From assembly GCF_003050925.1 (NCBI RefSeq), contig NZ_QAOV01000004.1, positions 409,704-473,703 of the forward strand: a stretch of 64,000 nt of DNA, read 5' to 3'. Below, one piece after another: positions 60,705-64,000 of this stretch. The translations under genes and the position numbers were made by a program. How positions within the stretch are numbered: position 1 is the first letter of the stretch; each line of letters opens with the position of its first letter. The DNA comes from Pseudomonas sp. GV085. Lineage in GTDB: Bacteria; Pseudomonadota; Gammaproteobacteria; Pseudomonadales; Pseudomonadaceae. The notes under the pieces were generated by a model. It searched no databases. It saw only the letters and a program-made list of their open reading frames with translations, and was not told the origin of the DNA.

Positions 60705-62109
60705 ATGCCCCGCCAAATTGACTTGCGTTTCACCTTCGAGCCTTTGAAGGGCGACGCCTTCGACGTGGTTTCATTCACGCTTGAAGAGGGCCTGTCCCAG
60801 CCGTTCACACTTGAACTGCAATTGGCCAGCCACAACGCCGCCATCGACTTCAATCGGGTGCTCGACCTGGCGGGGCTGTTCACCCTCTGGCGTGGCGAGA
60901 CGCCGGTGCGTTACGTCCATGGCCTGGTGAGCCTGTTCACCCAGGGCGACACCGGCTTTCGCCGCACCCGCTACACGGCCGTGGTCGAACCGACCTTGGC
61001 GCGTTTCGACCTGCGTTCCAACTGGCGCATCTTCCAGGGCCAGACCGTGCCCGACATCATCACCAGCGTGCTCACCGAGCAACAGCTCACCGACATCCGC
61101 ACTGAAATCTGCTTCGAACACCAACCCCGCGAGTACTGCGTACAGGCCGGCGAAACCGACCTCGATTTCATCGCCCGCCTCGCCGCCGAAGAAGGCCTGC
61201 TCTACAGCTTCGAACACCGTGCCGACGGCCACACCCTGGTCCTCACCGACCGCGTCGGCGGACTGGGCACCATTGGCACCCACACCGATTGTCCGGTGCT
61301 CTACCAGCCCATGGGTGGCGGCGACTCCATGGAACCGGCGTTGACCCGCTTCCACTACACCGAGCAAATCCGTACTGCGCGCCAGGTGCAGCGCGACTAC
61401 ACCTTCACCCACCCGTACTACAACCAGCAGCACACCGCCACCGGCGACCAGGACCTGAACAACCAGCACCAGGACTACGAACGTTACGACTATCCCGGCC
61501 GCTACAAACGCGACATCGCCGGCAAGCCCTTTACCAAAACCCGCCTGGCCGCCCTGCGCAACGACGCCAAGCTGGCCCATCTGGCAGGCGACGATGCGCG
61601 CCTGCAACCGGGGTTGGCCTTCGACCTGAACGACCATCCCCGCGAAGACTTCAACGACCGCTGGCGCACCATCGCCATCACCCACGCAGGCAAACAACAC
61701 AGCAGCCTGGAGGAAGAAGCGTTCGGCAGCGGCAGCGGCACGTCCTACGAGATGCAGGCCACAGCCATTCGCTGGACCTCGGACTGGAAAGCCCCATTGC
61801 GTGACAAACCCTGCATCGACGGCCCGCAGATCGCCACGGTGGTCGGCCCGCCAGGGGAAGAGATTTATTGCGACGAATGGGGCCGGGTCAAGGTGCAGTT
61901 CCCGTGGGATCGCTCGGACAAGAACAACGATCAGAGTTCGTGCTGGATTCGTGTGGCTCAGGGCTGGGCCGGTGCGACCTGGGGCGCCATGGCCGTGCCT
62001 CGGGTCAATCAGGAACTGATCATCAGCTTCCTGGATGGCGATCCGGATCAGCCCATTGCCACGGGCCGCGCCTACCGCGAGACCAATCTGCCGCCCTATG
62101 AACTGCCTA
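60705..62109 (+). repeat. Long inverted repeat, right arm (5' part of vgrG copy 2)
   Basis: Counterpart of the arm at 47202-48608. The 12 kb between the arms contain PAAR, hcp, tssL to tssB, tagO and tssA. Confidence 0.88.
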
Positions 62110-63224
62110 AGCTCAACGCCGTAGCGACGACCAAAAGTCGCGAGTTCAAGGGTACACGAGCCAACGAGTTGCGCATTGACGACACCACTGCGCAAATCAG
62201 CGCGGCGCTAATGAGTGATCACGAACATAGCGCGCTGCATCTGGGTTACCTCACTCATCCACGCCACTATGGCGGCGGTAAACCTAGAGGGGAAGGTTTT
62301 GAGTTGCGTACGGATGGTCACGGCGCATTGCGCGCAGCAAAAGGTTTATTGCTGACCGCTGAAGCTCAACTGAAGGCCGGTGCGGGTCAACTGGAACGCC
62401 AGCAGGTGATCGAGGTGTTGCAAGCCGCCCTGACATTGGCCAAACAGCTGGGAGCATCTGCCGAAAATGCCCAAGGAATTGCCCAGGATTCGCAGCCGCA
62501 ACAGTCCCTGACTGATGCCGTGAATGCGTTGGGCCATGGTGCCAATGATCAGGCCAATGGTTCCGGCAATAGCACGCAACCCATCATCGCGTTAAGTGGG
62601 CCTGCCGGCATCGCTGCCGCGACGTCCCGCAGTATTGCCATGGGTGCAGGCGAGCACATCGATAGCGTGGCGCAACAAAATCAGCAACTCACCGCCGGCA
62701 GGAAAGTGGTGATCAATGCAGGCGATGAGCTCGGACTGTTTGCCCAGGGTGGCGACATGCGCCATATCGCCCATAACGGCCAGCTGCTGTTGCAGGCCCA
62801 GCACAACAGCATCCATGTGCAAGCGGATCAAAGCGTGGAAATCAGCGCCAGCCAGCAACACGTGCTGGTGGCGGCAGACAAGCACATCACCCTGTTGTGC
62901 GGTGGGGCTTATATCAAGATGCAGGGCGGCAATATCGAGTTGGGAATGCCAGGCAATTTCACGGTGAAGGCTGCGAACAAGTACTTCATTGACCCAAGCA
63001 ATGCCGCAACGGAACTCAATAGCTGGCCCAGCACATCGTTCAACGAACGCTTTCAAACCTTTTTCCCGGACGGTCAACCCATCCGCAACCGTGCCTACGC
63101 TCTGGTGCGCAAAGACGGCGCACGTTTCGAAGGCCGTACCGATGGTGATGGCTTCGTCACCCTGCAACAGGGCATGACGCTTGAAGGGCTTGTACTGGAA
63201 TGGCTCGAGCAAGGAGACCTTTGA
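60705..63224 (+). CDS. vgrG: T6SS spike protein VgrG (copy 2) with DUF2345 region and beta-sandwich tail
   Basis: An 839-residue VgrG. Residues 1-468 are almost identical to copy 1 (gp27/gp5 parts). Beyond ELPK the sequence is unrelated: LNAVATTKSREFKGTRANEL, a DUF2345-type stretch with VVINAGDELGLFAQGGDMRH and ITLLCGGAYIKMQGGNIELG, and a last ~55 residues (FFPDGQPIRNRAYALVRKDG) that look like a transthyretin-like sandwich, known in some VgrGs to hold the effector. Its stop overlaps the next gene's start (ATGA), so the lipase-like protein is its cargo. Confidence 0.93.
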   Translation: MPRQIDLRFTFEPLKGDAFDVVSFTLEEGLSQPFTLELQLASHNAAIDFNRVLDLAGLFTLWRGETPVRYVHGLVSLFTQGDTGFRRTRYTAVVEPTLARFDLRSNWRIFQGQTVPDIITSVLTEQQLTDIRTEICFEHQPREYCVQAGETDLDFIARLAAEEGLLYSFEHRADGHTLVLTDRVGGLGTIGTHTDCPVLYQPMGGGDSMEPALTRFHYTEQIRTARQVQRDYTFTHPYYNQQHTATGDQDLNNQHQDYERYDYPGRYKRDIAGKPFTKTRLAALRNDAKLAHLAGDDARLQPGLAFDLNDHPREDFNDRWRTIAITHAGKQHSSLEEEAFGSGSGTSYEMQATAIRWTSDWKAPLRDKPCIDGPQIATVVGPPGEEIYCDEWGRVKVQFPWDRSDKNNDQSSCWIRVAQGWAGATWGAMAVPRVNQELIISFLDGDPDQPIATGRAYRETNLPPYELPKLNAVATTKSREFKGTRANELRIDDTTAQISAALMSDHEHSALHLGYLTHPRHYGGGKPRGEGFELRTDGHGALRAAKGLLLTAEAQLKAGAGQLERQQVIEVLQAALTLAKQLGASAENAQGIAQDSQPQQSLTDAVNALGHGANDQANGSGNSTQPIIALSGPAGIAAATSRSIAMGAGEHIDSVAQQNQQLTAGRKVVINAGDELGLFAQGGDMRHIAHNGQLLLQAQHNSIHVQADQSVEISASQQHVLVAADKHITLLCGGAYIKMQGGNIELGMPGNFTVKAANKYFIDPSNAATELNSWPSTSFNERFQTFFPDGQPIRNRAYALVRKDGARFEGRTDGDGFVTLQQGMTLEGLVLEWLEQGDL

Positions 63225-64000
63225 TGACTGATAACCCGTCGACACCGCGCGTCGCCCCGATGACCTACAACGCCCGGGGTAACCCTGTGCATACCTGGAC
63301 CCTGACGCCCAGCCATATCACCGACCCGGTGCACTGCATATTGCCGCCGGATGGGGTGCTGCCGGTGATTTTCGTGCCGGGGATCATGGGGTCGAATTTG
63401 AAGAGTAAGACTGAAAATCTGGAGGTTGAGGGCGTCCCTGTCTGGAGGTTGGATGCTGGATTTCTCGGTAAGAATATGTGGCTGGCTACAAACTGGATTA
63501 GAAAGTCAGCGGGTGTTAGACAAAAAAAGCTGCACCCGCTAAGGACTGCTGTTGATAACAAAGGCGCGGTACCTAAACGCCCCGCCGGCTCGGTGATCGC
63601 TCTGCCAGGATTGGACAGAAAAAAGACCCTCTCGGCCCTGACCAAACGCTACGAAGAACGTGGCTGGGGCGAAGTCAGCGAAACCAGTTATCACGCTTTT
63701 CTGCTTTGGCTGGAAGACACCCTGAACAGCCAATTCCTGCCCCACCAATGGCCGCAATTCGACATCCGGCCGGAGCATTTGCACACCGTCGCCGTCGAGC
63801 CTGGGCCTACGCACATCACCCGGTTAAAACCTGAAATCCCCATCGCCATGCCGGGATTGGGCGCCAACCTTGCCAGCCAGTTGCCGTCGATACTTTCGGA
63901 CGAGCTGATAGCGCGTGGCGGCTACCGCATGCCGGTGCATGCCTGTGGTTACAACTGGCTGGACTCCAACGAACAGGCCGCGTCCAGGCTGGCCAAGCGC
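63224..64000 (+). CDS. Alpha/beta-hydrolase (lipase-type) T6SS effector, N-terminal 259 residues
   Basis: The gene is cut by the right window edge. It starts at ATG 63224, overlapping the vgrG stop, and reads open to the end. PVIFVPGIMGSNLK (from about residue 46) is the oxyanion/glycine loop of LCAT- and PGAP1-like lipases, and YNWLDSNEQAASRLAKR marks the segment before the nucleophile elbow, which lies beyond the edge. This fits the Tle phospholipase effectors delivered by a neighbouring VgrG; I cannot fix the Tle class. Bases 63395-63560 are more AT-rich than the rest, a sign of exchange. Confidence 0.8.
   Translation, partial: MTDNPSTPRVAPMTYNARGNPVHTWTLTPSHITDPVHCILPPDGVLPVIFVPGIMGSNLKSKTENLEVEGVPVWRLDAGFLGKNMWLATNWIRKSAGVRQKKLHPLRTAVDNKGAVPKRPAGSVIALPGLDRKKTLSALTKRYEERGWGEVSETSYHAFLLWLEDTLNSQFLPHQWPQFDIRPEHLHTVAVEPGPTHITRLKPEIPIAMPGLGANLASQLPSILSDELIARGGYRMPVHACGYNWLDSNEQAASRLAKR

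Noticed and set aside
1..64000. CRISPR array, transposase or RAYT gene, rRNA
   Set aside because: I saw no regularly spaced direct repeats, no transposase motifs and no rRNA sequence; the short repeats present are REP palindromes without a RAYT gene nearby.

Overview
This is a chromosomal window from a Pseudomonas of the fluorescens/putida type. The evidence is a PhaG-like N-terminus at the left edge, the algU-mucA-mucB-mucD stress operon, a tctDE-opdH-tctCBA citrate-type uptake locus, Pseudomonas-style REP palindromes (cores such as GTAGGAGYGAGC...GCTCGCGAT) between and even inside genes, and G+C-rich codon use throughout. No whole plasmid, phage, CRISPR array or transposase gene is visible.

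Left part (1-11.9 kb): partial phaG, rsuA, a small CWC protein and a 48-residue relic of a GGDEF protein, then a long leftward operon. From promoter to end it encodes a substrate-binding protein, permease and ATPase of an ABC transporter, two DUF1989 proteins (UAAP1 and UAAP2), a biotin-dependent 'urea carboxylase' and an allophanate hydrolase. Databases usually label these genes as urea degradation, but the leader has all the hallmark segments of a guanidine-I (ykkC) riboswitch. I therefore read it as guanidine uptake and assimilation: guanidine to carboxyguanidine to allophanate to ammonia plus CO2. A good sigma-54 promoter and an NtrC-like site lie upstream of the riboswitch, implying an AND gate of nitrogen limitation and guanidine. 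A REP doublet is inserted in frame inside the carboxylase gene.

Middle (11.9-39.3 kb): two tandem tyrosine-rich lipoproteins, an enoyl-CoA hydratase/isomerase (HIBCH-like) gene, ung, the tct region (AbrB-like protein, tctABC, opdH, divergent tctDE), an HDOD protein, ygfZ, sdhE-ygfX, nadB, then algU-mucA-mucB-mucD without a mucC. These are followed by an M48/TPR protease, tusA, an AI-2E/PerM family membrane protein, bcp, gcvR, then dapA-bamC-MBL hydrolase-purC and tRNA-Ser(CGA) with a strong terminator.

Right part (39.5-64 kb): a type VI secretion locus next to the tRNA. Leftward: tssB, tssC, tssE, tssF, tssG, a fused FHA-TssJ gene, tssK, tssL, hcp, PAAR, vgrG, a DUF4123 adaptor, a large VasX-like (pore-forming type) effector and three tandem two-helix membrane proteins that look like immunity proteins. 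The three differ mainly in their membrane hairpin. Rightward from a shared 330-bp promoter region: tagO, tssA, a second vgrG with a beta-sandwich-like tail, and the start of an alpha/beta-hydrolase (lipase-type) effector that runs off the window. Gene order follows the Vibrio vas cluster; tssH/clpV and tssM are not in view and are expected further right. The first ~1.4 kb of the two vgrG genes form a long inverted repeat around the T6SS core.
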